A DNA stretch of 64,000 nucleotides from Lonicera japonica (GCA_021464415.1 CM038468.1:2232001-2296000); one strand, 5' to 3'; positions 1 through 10,791 are shown, numbered from the stretch's first letter. Notes: a model not told the origin generated them from the letters alone. Program-made: numbers and translations.

Positions 1-2864
1 ATATTATCAAGGGGTAGATACTTGATTCTCTGGGTGGTGAGAGCTTGTACTTGAGGCTCATAAGAAAAGCCTCCCAACTGTATGCTTTGACTCCCGATGC
101 ACAACACAGGTAATTCCAGATCTGCCAAGGTCCTTTCAGGATCTCCTTGGATGGTGATTACATTCCCTTCGAAGGGTGTCTTGATTTTCTGGTGTAAGGA
201 GGAGGGGAGTGCTCCTATGTCATGTAGCCAGGCTCTTCCTAACAGTAGGTTGAAACTGGAGGGAATGTCTATGATTTGGAACTTGGCCAGAAAGTTTCCG
301 GGACCAACCATGAGATCAAGCTTTAGGGAACCCAGAACGGCCCTCCTGGTATTGTCATAGGCCCTGACGGTTACGGCTGATGGAGAAAGTTCTGAATCCA
401 ATATACCCAAGCATCTGGCGGTCTTCAGGGGGCAAACATTTATAGTCGACCCGTTATCGATGAGAACTTGCGGCAGGATTTTTCCTCGAGTCCGAACAGT
501 GATGTGGAGAGCCAGGCTGTGTTTCTTCCCCAATGGAGATAAGTCTTCATCTGAGAATGACAGACTTCTTTGAACTGTAAGTGACCCAATCATGTTTGGC
601 AGTTGTTCGGGCGTAGAGTCTGGCGATATGACAGCCTCATCTAGGAGTTTGATGAAGGCGGTCCTGTGAGGTTTGGAGGCAACCAGAAGGCCCCAAATGG
701 TGATGTGAGCCTGGGTTTTCTTTAGCTGTTCCAATACTCGATCTTCTCCTACTTCCTTAGGAGGTGGCGTTTTCTCGACATCCATTAGCGGTGGCTGATA
801 TACCCTTCCCGAACGGGTAATTTGCTGTATCCAAAGGGATGCTGGGTCTGATCCCTCTGAGACTTCCGGTGATTCTGGTTCTGTTGACCAACTGAAGGCT
901 TTGGGGGAGGTTTCTGGCATACAGATTGTCTCCTTGGGAAGGCCTCGGGGATTCCATGGTTGTTTCTTCCTGTCTTGGGTCCATCCTATCCTAGCTTTTC
1001 CGGGATTGGTTTTAATTGAAAGTGGCTGTGAGATCCCCTGATTGGTTCTTCCTAAACCCTGCCCAGGTAGAAAATTCATCTTATCCATCCATTGGTTGAT
1101 TATCGGATTAAGGCCTGGCGCCATTTGAGCCTTTGCTGGCGGTACGACGGGTGCCTTGCAGGCTGGGTCATCTCGAATGAGTCTTACGGGGTCAAAGCCT
1201 TCTTCATCAGTGGTCAAGGTATTAATTCCCGCAGGTGGAGCATGGTTGGGAAGTGGGTTGTTGGTAACATTGGGCCCACCAGGTGCGGGAATGGTTCCGG
1301 CTTCAATGAGGTCCTGAATACGGTGACGAAGAGCCAACCAGCGTTCCGTGTCATGGCCTGCTGCTTGATGGTATGCACAGTTCTCATTCATCCTCCAAGT
1401 AACGGGAATAGGACTTGGTGGAGGACGTGGGTTGAGTGGGGTGATTAGTCTGGCTTTCCGGAGTAGTTCCAAGCTTTTGACCAGGGTAGTGGGAAGAGTA
1501 CAGATGTTCCTTTTTCTCCTGACTTCAGTGCTCGAAGAATCTCCTTGTGTGGGCCAATTCATCGAAGGTGCTTGTTGTGGCTGCTGAAACGGATTTTGTT
1601 GATACGGGTATGAGCCTATTTGGTTAACGGTTGGAGTGGCCATCTTTCTCCCTGCGTATGAGGCTTTCTTGGTATCATTCTCGGCTTTCTTAGCCAACTC
1701 TTCTTCTACTTGTGACCCTATGCTTAACAAGGCCCTGAAATGTGGAAATACGTGCTTTCCCATACAACTTAATACAGCTGGAGTAAAATTCCTCTGTATG
1801 ATCTCCAACTGTTCTTCTTCATCAGGCCGTTTGTGCATTTGGGATGCCATCTCTCTCCAGCGTGTGACGAAATCACTGAAGCCTTCCTTCTCTCCTTGCT
1901 TGGTCATTTCCAGGTGCTTGCGGGTAATTTCCAAATCTTCGTTGGACCCGTATTTATTCATGAATTCCTTAACAATATCTCCCCAAGTCTTCGTGTGGTG
2001 TCTTTCTAGATCGAAAAACCATCTCAGGGCGGCCCCCGTGAGAGTCATGTGAAAGGCCTAAGCTAATTCCGGTTCTCCACAACCGGACACTTACATGGAT
2101 CTGATGTAGGATTGGAGATGGGTTTTGGGAGGTGTGGTTCCTGTGAACTTGGTGATGGAAGGGAGCTTGAATCCCTGGGGCAATCTTGCTTCCGGGTAGA
2201 GGGAGAAGGCATTCATATCTGTAATCTCATATGCTCCTTTTATCAAGGAGACCCCCCTTTGCAAAACCCTCATCTGCTCTTTCAGTTTCTTCATTTCTTC
2301 ACACTCTCTTGACACCTCATCGGGCTGTTCTCGAGCTATAAACGATTCTGCATACACTGCTCGGAGTCGGTTGATGTCTGGGTATTCATTAGGAGGGGAT
2401 ACTGGGGCCGGAGGTGGAATAGGTCTTACGGTAACTTGCGGCCATGGTTGGTATTGGGGATCAAGACCTTGCTGAGGTTGTGGCCAGATGATGGGTGGCT
2501 CTTGTTGCTGATAAGTAGGGCCTAAATCCGGGGCCCATTGATTCTGATTATTGGGGTCAGTTTGAACAGGACCGGTGATGAAGGGACCCACTTGTGGTAG
2601 ATTGGTTCCTTGAACTGGGGGAAGCACTTGTGATAACTGCCCTTGATCTCGATTCGGTGGTAGCCGTTCAAACCCCGGTAGCGCGACCCGCCCGGCTGAC
2701 AACTCTTCTACTCGAACCCGGGTACTCTGTTGTTCATTCGTGAGGTTTTCCAGACTCATGCTAACGGTCAGTAACAAACGATGCATTTCGGCTAAAGTCG
2801 GCTGAGCTGCAAATGCCTCGGCTAGGCTCTGATCTGTCTCTTGATTTTCACGTCCATCGACCAT
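1..2864 (-). pseudogene. gag: gag-protease region of element X, broken
   Basis: The product would be the capsid protein that coats the element's RNA, followed by the aspartic protease. The reading frame begins at the ATG at 2862-2864 (MVDGRENQ..., the same start as H and E2), passes a Pro/Gln-rich stretch and a short coiled coil, and stops at 2091-2093 (TAA) just before the Retrotrans_gag domain; a second stop (TAG) lies at 2058-2060. Both replace glutamine codons present in H, so they look like C-to-T changes typical of methylated repeats. Downstream the sequence still aligns with gag, its CxxH...GHxTExC zinc-finger region (last Cys changed to Trp, as in H) and the DNGSTINVCP protease site near 450. 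I see no frameshift, but did not check every codon to the window edge. Confidence 0.85.
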
Positions 2865-3454
2865 TGCGGGTGTGCTTGGTCTTACTAATCTTCCGGTGTG
2901 ATCCCGACCAGCCCAACCTTCCAGACTGTCGTTGTATTACGGCTGTAGACGAAACCAAGGGCGAAGATGAAGGAAGACTATGATGCGACCCAATTTTGCC
3001 AAAAGAACCACGGGAAAGAAAAACAACGAAAACCAAGTTTCGGGCGTTTTATAAAGACACGTCAACAACTTGAGTGAATTCCCAGTGGGAGTTTAGGATA
3101 GGCAGCAAAATGCTCCTTGGGTTATCCTATTTGTCCCGAATTTTGAAAAACTCATTTTTTGATTTTATGAAAATTGGGAATATCTCTCCTCTTGAGTTGC
3201 TTTTCATGGGAGATGTACCGGGGAAAGTCACAACGAGTTTTAACCTCGATGTAAATTTCTACGATGGAGGTTGGTCAGCCTCCGGCCGTACTTGCCAATA
3301 TCTGGGGGAGATATATATGACAAGGCCCTATGTGGTACAAAATCCTCACGGTTGATAAAAAAAGTATAAGAGTGTTCTATCTTTGACTCTTCCTATATGC
3401 AACGCAGGTGTAATGCAAGGTGAAGGCTTTAGGCTCCCTCCTATTTAGCAAGAC

Positions 3455-3560
3455 CTCGCGATATACCCCAAGGGCGGGTACGTGCAAGAATCTTTTGATA
3501 TACTTCCCGGGTACGTGAGTGTTCTCGTCACTCGATATACCTCGGGGGCGTACTTGGCCA
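3455..3560 (-). repeat. Short direct repeats in the 5' leader of X
   Basis: Three degenerate copies of a GATATAC...GGGYACGTG-like unit begin near 3459, 3496 and 3532, about 36 bp apart. The same block is present in the leader of N (about 8355-8460, opposite strand) and partly in E2 (about 43330-43400). It is missing from H. Untranslated leader elements could serve packaging or translation, but no function is shown. Confidence 0.55.
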
Positions 3561-4969
3561 AGGAGAGTGGAAGTAAATGCTTTCGGTTTATGTTGGCCCA
3601 AGCGAGCCAACTCCCTACTCACTTATAATACTTCCGAGGGTTCGGGGTAAATTCACACTCGTAGAACCAATGCATGATTTGTGAAAGTGCGTGCAAAACA
3701 AGAATTTTCAAAAGATTAATTGCAAATATCTTATCTTCGAGGTGTATTTTGAAAACGCCATTTTTATTTAAAAAGATATTTCTTTACAATCATACATAAC
3801 ATAAAGGGGAAATCCTAAACATATGTCTATGTCAATGAATGGACTCTACTGCGTCTCTAGGTCAAGTCAACAATAAAATCCAGGCACCACGTCAGGGGGA
3901 AGTAGGGAAAGCAGTAAAAGCATGCATATCAACATATTATAAACAAAAAAGTCCACATATAAGAGCCTAGTTTTCAGTGTCCCCAGCTGTGAGAACCCGC
4001 GTTCTCGACGCCCTGGGGTCCTCGTGGGCGGCGATTCCGTTTGTTGATTTGGAAATTAGGTTTTGAAAAGAATAAGAGTCGCCAGTTTGTTTTACTAAAC
4101 AAACAAAAAGATTTGTGTAAAAGAGACGTATTTATGGACTAAATATCCTCTTATACACAATGTATGCGAAACCAGTTGATTCAAAGGTTCGGGGATTAAG
4201 TTACGAATCGGGAAGGTGTTAGGCACCCAATTCGCCCTTTCGGTCTCTTGAGTAGGATATGTGTGTGTTATAATTCAGTTCTTGCATGCTATTGCTATTA
4301 CTTTACAGCTTTTTGTGTTTGCCTTAGAAATCGGGATTTTGGGGTTGGGATGAAAACGATGTGTTTCCTAGTTCGCCCATGATTTTTGAAAATAAATGTG
4401 TGTGTGTGTGATTTGAAAAAGAGAGTTTGATGATAATAGATGCAGTGAAACAAGTAATTTTGTAAAGCATTGGGCTTTTCGGAAACTGATTCAATGTGGA
4501 ATCTTATATTCGATATTATATGAGGCGAGTTGACCGATCGTATACCAAAGTCTATTGATCAAACCGGTATAGATGGCACTAGTGCTCTCATAATCGAGTA
4601 TTTATCACATATACACCGCAATCTATGAGTTAGATTGGATATATAGCGATTATCGATTCCTTCGTATAACAATACCGCTAATCCGAACTTTTGAAAAAGT
4701 AAGAAAGTAATAATACTATTTTGGAATTGGATTAGGATTTGTTATACGCCTTTAGTTTTGAAAAACAATTTAAAAAAAAGGGTTTTGAAAGGCTATCAAG
4801 TGATAAAAATTATGCACGCAAGAGTATGAATTATAAAACTGACGAATAAATAAAAGAAGAGAGAGAAAATTATACCTAAGCCTCCTTGGATGGAGAGAAT
4901 AAGGATCTCTTGGTGTATACCACGAAATTCCCTTGATTGTTGATGAAAATAATGAATGGAGGGGGGGTC

Positions 4970-4978
4970 TATTTATAG
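4970..4978 (-). promoter_or_regulatory. TATA box of LTR-B
   Basis: The complement reads CTATAAATA. It divides the LTR into a U3 of about 1.06 kb (4980-6043) and an R/U5 of about 0.95 kb, and matches the CACTATAAATAGG promoter of the LTR-A copies. A transcription start would lie some 30 bp lower. Confidence 0.65.
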
Positions 4979-5044
4979 TTGAAGAAAATACTTGGAAAGC
5001 AAGAAAAGAGATTGTAACTAGGACTCTTGGAAATTATCGCGAGG

Positions 5045-5800
5045 ACTTCCCACCGTTGGATCATCCTGATTTTTGGATATGTTTTGGGAATAGAACTCTT
5101 CTAGATTGTGTAAACATTTCAGGTCGATCGGATTTCGGGAAGGTTCCCTTTCGTTCTGATTGGTACGAAGAGTTTGTGTCCGCGTAGGAAAGGTACTTGT
5201 TGTAGACAAGGTCCCTTGTTTGCACGACAAGTCAGGTTCTAACCGTTGGATCTCGCTGAAGTTTGGATATGTATTGCCAATATAAGTATTTTACACCCTG
5301 TAAAAATTTGAGGACGAACGGAGTTCGGGAAGGACTCGGTCTTCTTGACTTGGTACAAAGAGTTTGTTCCCGCATTGGAAACGTACTTGCGTACAACAAC
5401 CTCGACAAATGAACTTCCAACCGTTGGATTATGCTGATGTTTTGATATGTTTTCCCTCCAAATGTTTTCTAACTTGTGTCCAAATTTGAGGTCGATCAGA
5501 TTTCGGGAAGGCCACTATTTATTTTAATTTGCTACGAAGGACATTTCAACTAGAATTGCACGATAGACAAATTGTTTCTTGAGGACCCCATGTCCGACAA
5601 AGCTGAAATTTGAATATGTTCTTCCCCACAATAAGGCCTATCTACTTACCAAACTTCAAACCATTTTAACTCCGAGAAGACCTCCATTAGGTCACCCGAA
5701 TCAAACTCATGATTTTCTGAATTTTTGGAGATTCGACTGTCGGATTTAGCTGATTTTCGAGTATGTTACTCCTTTTGATAATTTCCAACAACTCTCAAAT
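5045..5800 (-). repeat. Degenerate tandem repeats in U3 of LTR-B
   Basis: An ACCGTTGGAT-containing unit recurs at about 5052, 5242 and 5419, with weaker copies near 5590 and 5736, a period of 175-190 bp. Each unit also holds a TTGGATATGT segment and a TCGGGAAGG segment. These repeats sit upstream of the TATA box, where enhancer repeats of LTRs are commonly found. Confidence 0.6.
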
Positions 5801-6043
5801 TTTGAGGATGATCCAAAGTGTGTGACTCTCCTTTCACAAGTTTCCAGGAGTTTTGACGGTTTTTTGGTTCCGGCAATTTTCGATAATTCTGTAACTTCTC
5901 ATCCGGGGTCCTTTCGGCTTTCTTCTTTGACCTGTATCACATGAACAAACTACATGTGCATCTAGGAATGCTTGTATGTGCATGCATGTTTATTTCTTTG
6001 AAAATTAGCATTCTTGCGGGGGTCGCAAAATGAGGTGTTCACA

Positions 6044-6085
6044 GACCCTCTCGGCCTGGGTTCTTTGTGAAGCAAAGAAACCAGG
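6044..6085 (-). promoter_or_regulatory. Polypurine tract of H with adjacent hairpin
   Basis: On the minus strand CGAGAGGGTC directly precedes the LTR, the place of the plus-strand primer (PPT). The next bases form a strong hairpin: arms CCTGG (6055-6059)/CCAGG (6081-6085) and TTCTTTG (6061-6067)/CAAAGAA (6073-6079), one mismatch and a 5-nt loop. E2 has a hairpin of the same shape but different sequence at 33673-33699. Confidence 0.7.
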
Positions 6086-6317
6086 ACGATAATGAGAACG
6101 CATCATTTTGCGGCACTTGCATGAATCACAGATGATATTTTGAAAACAATGCAATGCAAATGATGCTGTGCTATGCTGCTTCTCTCTCTTCTTGGGACGG
6201 ATGGGCGATGTTTGGAGCATGTCCTGCTCTTTACTTTAATTTGGCTGATGTGCTGCTGGTAAGGATGACTCTTGCCAATGATTCTCCCTCGAACTGACAT
6301 ATGGGCAGGGAACGTGT
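6055..6317 (-). other. 3' UTR spacer of H between PPT and tandem array
   Basis: About 260 bp without coding signal. Apart from the PPT-side hairpin I see only short runs (CTTCTCTCTCTTCTTGGG near 6178). It is the last part of H's 3' UTR in transcript order. Confidence 0.55.
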
Positions 6318-6678
6318 TGTACTCCTGTAGGCCGGGATGATTTTGAATTCCCATAGGCAGGGAAGGTTTTGTACTCCCACAGGCAGGGACGTACTCCCAC
6401 AGGCAGGGATAATTTTGAATTTCCACAGGCAGAAAAAGTTTTGTACTCCCACAGGCAGGGATGATTTTGAATTTCCACAGGCAAGGAAAGTTTTGTACTC
6501 CCACAGGCAGGGACGTACTCCCACAGGCAGGGATGATTTTGAATTCCCACAGGAAGGGAAAGTTTTGTACTGCCACAGGCATGGACGTACTCCCACAGGC
6601 AGGGATGATTTCGAATTCCCACAGGCAGGGAAAGTTTTGTACTCCCACAGGCAGGGACGTACTCCCACATGCAGGGAT
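6318..6678 (-). repeat. 72-bp tandem array of H, part 1
   Basis: The unit is built of three subunits of 26, 26 and 20 bp, each beginning GGGA and ending CCCACAGGCA. This is the end of the large array at 14922-16470; N is inserted between the two parts. The edge copies here are more degenerate (CCTGTAGGCC, CCCATAGGCA) than the interior. Confidence 0.9.
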
Positions 6679-6818
6679 TGTAGACACCCCGATCCGTGAC
6701 CCCCGCAAGAACCCTAACGACCTTCGATAACTACTGTTTTTAGGTCCGGGACCCACCCGAGCACCCGAAACTACCCTTGGTGGGTTTGTTGGCCAACAAA
6801 CATATTTTTTAGAGAGAT

Positions 6819-7125
6819 TGTCGCACGACATATCACATTGTCGCGCGACAATCCCTGATATGTCGCGCGACAATCATGTCTTGTCGCGCGACAAACCCCT
6901 CTGCACCCGACCAACCACTTTCTGACACATCACAGTGTCAGAACCATCACTTCAGCCGTTTGTCGCGCGACAATCATTCCTATGTCGCGCGACAAACCCC
7001 TCTGCACCCGACCAACCACTTTCTGACACATCACAGTGTCAGAATCCATCACTTCAGCCGTTTGTCGCGCGACAAAGAGATATGTCGCGCGACACTTGTC
7101 CTTTCTGGGGGAATGTCGCGCGACA
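6819..7125 (+). promoter_or_regulatory. U3 palindrome array of N (TGTCGCGCGACA x9)
   Basis: Perfect 12-bp palindromes TGTCGCGCGACA lie at 6839, 6861, 6882, 6961, 6983, 7063, 7083 and 7114, with a one-base variant at 6819. They end 15 bp before the TATA box. Part of the block is a 102-bp tandem duplication (about 6891-6992 and 6993-7094). A second dyad, CTGACAC...GTGTCAG, occurs twice (about 6923 and 7024). The central CGCG matches the core bound by plant CAMTA factors, but this link is only a guess. Confidence 0.85.
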
Positions 7126-7139
7126 ATCTCTCCCGAGCA

Positions 7140-7149
7140 CTATAAATAG
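7140..7149 (+). promoter_or_regulatory. TATA box of N 5' LTR
   Basis: CTATAAATAG, in the context GAGCACTATAAATAGGCC, is kept in every LTR-A copy (14026, 30178, 33293, 44893, 63653). It is the expected Pol II promoter, with transcription starting about 30 bp downstream near 7170-7180. Confidence 0.85.
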
Positions 7150-7905
7150 GCCAACACCCCCAAGGGTTCTAGGACGGCAACTTCTCGCCACAATTTCTAT
7201 ACTAAAATTCCTTATTCTCTCTGATATTTTCTAATCTTTAAGCCTTCTCCGGAAGCATCTGCGATAACATTTATTTCGCAAGAGTCTCGGATCTAATCTT
7301 GGCACCCGGTGTGCCACCTTCTAGAGTCAGACCGCTGGAAATATTTCTAAGAGGAAAAGCTAATATTCGCCGGAGGTCTTCTCTGCCGTATTATATTTTA
7401 TCTCTCTTATTCTTATATATAGGTCGATCCCCGTTCTAGTAAGCGAAGTGGCGACATAGTTGTGGTAGATTCCTAACGCGCTCGAAAATCAGGTTTTCAT
7501 TAGTTATTTCCAGAAAGCAGTAGAATATCAGTAAAAGCATCCAAGTTTTCCAACATAGAATAAACATATAAGACCACTAGAGACCGAAAGGGCGGAATGG
7601 GTGCTTAACACCTTCCCAAACCGTAATATAGTTCCCGAACCCTATAGAATCCTGGTTTCGTAGACAAACGTGTAAAGAAAGGCTTATCTGTAGCCTTCCC
7701 TCTTACACAATCATTTTGTCCGTTTTCTCGTAAAACGTACTGGCGACTCTGAACGAACCCTCTTGCATCTAGAAATAGGATAGAGGGACTCCCGATATGA
7801 ATTATCAACACATAGAAGCAAATGGAACAACGGAATCCTTTCCGATGTTTCAGACTCCCAAACCAGGGATTGAGACCCGGGGGTCGCATTTGCGGATTCT
7901 CACAG

Positions 7906-7923
7906 TGGCGACTCCGCTGGGGA
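7906..7923 (+). promoter_or_regulatory. Primer-binding site of N
   Basis: TGGCGACTCCGCTGGGGA begins one base after the LTR. H and E2 have the same site with one change (ACTCTGC). Tat/Ogre elements are reported to use tRNA-Arg; I could not verify the tRNA here. Confidence 0.8.
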
Positions 7924-9027
7924 CCGAGAGAACTAGGCTCTTATATGTGGACTTTTTGTTTATAAATATGTTGATATGCATGCTTTTACTGCTTTCCCTA
8001 CTTTCCCCCTAACGTGGCGCTTGGATTTTATTGTTGACTTGACCTAGAGGCGCAGTAGAGTCCATTCATTGACATAGACATATGTTTAGGATTTCCCCTT
8101 TCTGTTATATTTAATTGTAAAGAAATATCTTTTTAAAATAAAAATGGCATTTTCAAAATACACCTCGAAGATAAGATATTTGTAATTAAATCTTTCAAAA
8201 ACTCTTGTTTTCACGCACATCACTATTCATGCATGGTTCTTACGAGTGTGATTTTTACCCCAAACCTCCGGAAGTATTATAAGTGAGTAGGGAGTTGGCT
8301 TGCTTGGGCCAACATAAACCGAAAGCATTTACTTCCACTCTCCTTGGCCAAGTACGCCCCCGAGGTATATCGAGTGACGAGAACACTCACGTACCCGGGA
8401 AGTATATCAAAAGATTCTTGCACGTACCCGCCCCTGGGGTATATCGCGAGGTCTTGCCAAATAGGAGGGAGCCTGAAGCCTTCACCTTGCATTACACCTG
8501 CGTTGCATATAGGAAGAGTCGAGATAGAACACTCTTATATTTTTATCAACCGTGAGGAGTTCGTACCACATAGGGCCTTGTCATGTATATCTCCCCCAGA
8601 TATTGGCGAGTACGGCCGGAGGCTGACCAACCTCCGTCGTAGAAATTTACAACGAGATCAGCTCATTGTGACTTTCCCCGGTACATCTCCCATGAAAAGC
8701 AACTCAAGAGGAGAGATATTCCCAATTTTCATAAAATCAAAAGATGAGTTTTTAAAATTTGGGATAAGTAGGGTAACCCAAGGAGCACTTTGCTGCCTAC
8801 CCTAAACTCCCACCGGGAATTCACTCAAGTTGTTGTTGACGTGTCTTTATGAACACCCGAAACTTGGTTTTCGTTGTTTTTCTTTCTCTGTGGTTTCTCT
8901 TGGCAGAAATGAATCACACCTTAGTCTTCCTTCATCTCCGCTATATCTACAGCCCTACGACTACAGTCTGGAAGGTTGGGCAGGAAGAGATTACACCGGT
9001 AGATTAGTTCGACCGAGCACTCCGACT
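7924..9027 (+). other. 5' leader of N
   Basis: About 1.1 kb of untranslated leader, homologous on the opposite strand to 2865-3980 of X. It includes the GATATAC direct repeats (about 8355-8460). Short open frames exist but are not shared in frame among copies, so I read it as non-coding. Confidence 0.7.
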
Positions 9028-10656
9028 ATGTCGACTTCAAATCTGAATGACTCAGAGATCCAAGCAGTTGATCCGAATCTAGTAGAGCTACCGAGGGCTC
9101 CGCCTACCCTAGAAGAATTGCATCGCCTATTGATAACCGTTAGTCAAAGCCTGGCCAGCATATCTACTGAGCAACAGAACACCCGGGTTCGAATAGAAGG
9201 ATGGTCAGCCGAACGAACTGCGCCACCGGGGTATGAACGACTACCACCTAATCGAGATCCGAATCAAGGGCAATCATCACAAGTACTCCCCCCAGTCCAA
9301 GGCACCAACCCACAGCAAACAGGTCCTATCCCAACAGGCCCCATTCAAACTGACCCCAATAACCAGAACCAATGGGCCCCGGACTCCGGCCCTACTTATC
9401 AGCAACAAGAGCCACCCATCATCTGGCCGCAACCCCAAGTCCAACCAGGTCTCGACCTTCAGTACCCACAATGGCCACAAATCCTTGCACGACCTGTCCT
9501 ACCACCAGGCCTGGTAGCCCCTCCCAATGAATACCTAGATATAAACCGACTCCGGGCAGTATATGCAGAATCAGCTATAGCTCGGGAACAGCCCGATGAA
9601 GTATCTAAAGAGAGTGAAGAAATGAAGAAACTAAAGGAACAGATGAGGGTCCTGCAGAAGGGAGTTTCCCTAATGAAAGGAGCAGACGAGGTTACTGATA
9701 TGAATGCCTTCTCCCTCTACCCCGAGGCAAGACTACCACAGGGGTTCAAACTCCCATCTATCACCAAGTTTACTGGAACCACGCCCCCAAAAACACATCT
9801 GCAATCATATATCCGATCCATGCAAGTATCTGGCTGTGGAGAACCTGAGTTGGCCCAGGCATTTCATATGACTCTCACGGGGGCAGCCCTGAGATGGTTT
9901 TTTGATTTAGAGAGGCACCACACAAAAACTTGGGGGGATATCGTCAAGGAATTCATGGCTAAATACGGGTCCAATGAAGAGTTGGAGGTCACCCGTAAAC
10001 ACTTAGAGATGGCCAAACAGGGTGAGAAAGAGAGCTTCAGTGATTTTGTTACCCGTTGGAGAGAATTGGCATCCCAGATGTCCAAACGACCAGACGAAGA
10101 GGAGCAGTTAGAGATAATTCAGAAAAACTTCACTCCGGCTGTATTGACTTGTATGGGAAAGCACGTGTTCCCACATTTTCGAGCACTTTTAAGCATGGGA
10201 TCCCAAGTAGAAGAAGAGTTGGCCAGAAAGGCGGACACCCAAACAAGGAAAGCCTCATATACTGAGAAGAGCACGGCCACCCCCGTTGTAAACCAGCTAA
10301 ACTCTTATCCGTACCAACAAAACCCTTTTCAGCAGCAACAACCCCAATTAACGTGGCCTATACAAACCGAAGCCTCCAATACATATCAACCCAATAAAAA
10401 TAGAAAATTCAGCAACCTCCCCACAACCCTGACCAAAAGTCTTGAATTGCTACGGAATGCGGGCCTGGTTACCCCACTCAACCCTCGTCCTCCACCAAAT
10501 CCCGTCCCTTCTTCTTGGAGGATGAACAAGAACTGTTTATACCACCAAGCTGTGGGCCATGACACAGATAGATGTTTAGCCCTCCGACACCGCATCCAAG
10601 ATCTAATCGAAGAAGGAAAAATCCCCGCACCAGGCGAACCAAATATGGCCAACTAA
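9028..10656 (+). CDS. gag: gag polyprotein of N (intact frame, 542 aa)
   Basis: This is the retrotransposon capsid/nucleocapsid protein that assembles into cytoplasmic particles around element RNA. I take the ATG at 9028 (MSTSNLND) because it corresponds to the MVDGREN start of H and E2; the open frame itself extends upstream to 8830. Order: short N-terminal coiled region (THEELHRLL-like heptads), Pro/Gln-rich linker, a second coiled coil (EEMKKLKEQM), the Retrotrans_gag domain (residues about 250-390, with TGAALRWFFDLE), then a CxxH...GHxTDRC zinc finger near the end with all ligands present, unlike H. The frame stops right after LIEEGKIPAPGEPN, where the other elements continue into a G-patch and protease. 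The intact frame suggests recent activity or selection for the capsid. Confidence 0.88.
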   Translation: MSTSNLNDSEIQAVDPNLVELPRAPPTLEELHRLLITVSQSLASISTEQQNTRVRIEGWSAERTAPPGYERLPPNRDPNQGQSSQVLPPVQGTNPQQTGPIPTGPIQTDPNNQNQWAPDSGPTYQQQEPPIIWPQPQVQPGLDLQYPQWPQILARPVLPPGLVAPPNEYLDINRLRAVYAESAIAREQPDEVSKESEEMKKLKEQMRVLQKGVSLMKGADEVTDMNAFSLYPEARLPQGFKLPSITKFTGTTPPKTHLQSYIRSMQVSGCGEPELAQAFHMTLTGAALRWFFDLERHHTKTWGDIVKEFMAKYGSNEELEVTRKHLEMAKQGEKESFSDFVTRWRELASQMSKRPDEEEQLEIIQKNFTPAVLTCMGKHVFPHFRALLSMGSQVEEELARKADTQTRKASYTEKSTATPVVNQLNSYPYQQNPFQQQQPQLTWPIQTEASNTYQPNKNRKFSNLPTTLTKSLELLRNAGLVTPLNPRPPPNPVPSSWRMNKNCLYHQAVGHDTDRCLALRHRIQDLIEEGKIPAPGEPNMAN

Positions 10657-10791
10657 AGTGAGTTAGCATCGCTAAATGAGAAACGGTAGAAGGCCGTGTA
10701 TCGCCATTATGGGGCCTTTAAAATCGAAAAGTGAAGACTCGGGGTATTTGTGAGAACAATGTAGTTTTGAGAAAGGTTAGAGAAGCCGATA

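Larger units (their letters stand above)
1..3987 (-). mobile_element. Tat/Ogre-like Ty3/gypsy element X, 5' half (internal region)
   Basis: This is the gag-protease half and 5' leader of a minus-strand LTR retrotransposon; the rest lies left of the window. Positions 1-2864 match 25417-28280 of element H with a constant offset of 25,416, so the two copies differ only by substitutions there. The leader (2865-3987) is longer than H's, which has lost about 110 bp and about 450 bp. The leader ends at 3981-3987 in CCCCAGC directly against an LTR, where the usual primer-binding site has lost about 11 bp. Assignment to Tat/Ogre rests on its near identity to H, whose RT and RNase H are diagnostic. Confidence 0.88.
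3988..6043 (-). repeat. LTR of type B (2,056 bp)
   Basis: The copy starts TGTGAGAACCC and ends GGTGTTCACA, giving TG...CA ends. On its low side lies X's leader with a damaged primer-binding site; on its high side lies a PPT (6044-6054) belonging to H's 3' UTR. It therefore acts as 5' LTR for one element and 3' LTR for another. It is homologous to the LTR-A copies in the R/U5 part (the block containing GGGAAGGTGTTAGGCACCC near 4201-4225 is shared) but its U3 is unrelated and lacks the TGTCGCGCGACA palindromes. Confidence 0.85.
6679..7904 (+). repeat. 5' LTR of N (type A, 1,226 bp)
   Basis: It begins TGTAGACACCCC and ends GGATTCTCACA. U3 (6679 to about 7170) holds the palindrome array and the TATA box; R/U5 holds the GGGTGCTTAACACCTTCCC block (7596-7614) shared with LTR-B. 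Compared with the 3' LTR it lacks about 130 bp at the junction near 7427, where the 3' copy has a GC-rich segment (14310-14440). Confidence 0.93.

Noticed and set aside
6819..7125. Regularly spaced palindromes as a CRISPR-like array
   Set aside because: Repeats of 12 bp with uneven spacers, in a plant LTR promoter, present in every LTR of the family; no cas gene.
6876..7234. Short open frames in U3 of N (MSCRATNPSAPD...)
   Set aside because: They follow the tandem duplication and palindromes upstream of the TATA box; no conservation of frame among LTR copies.
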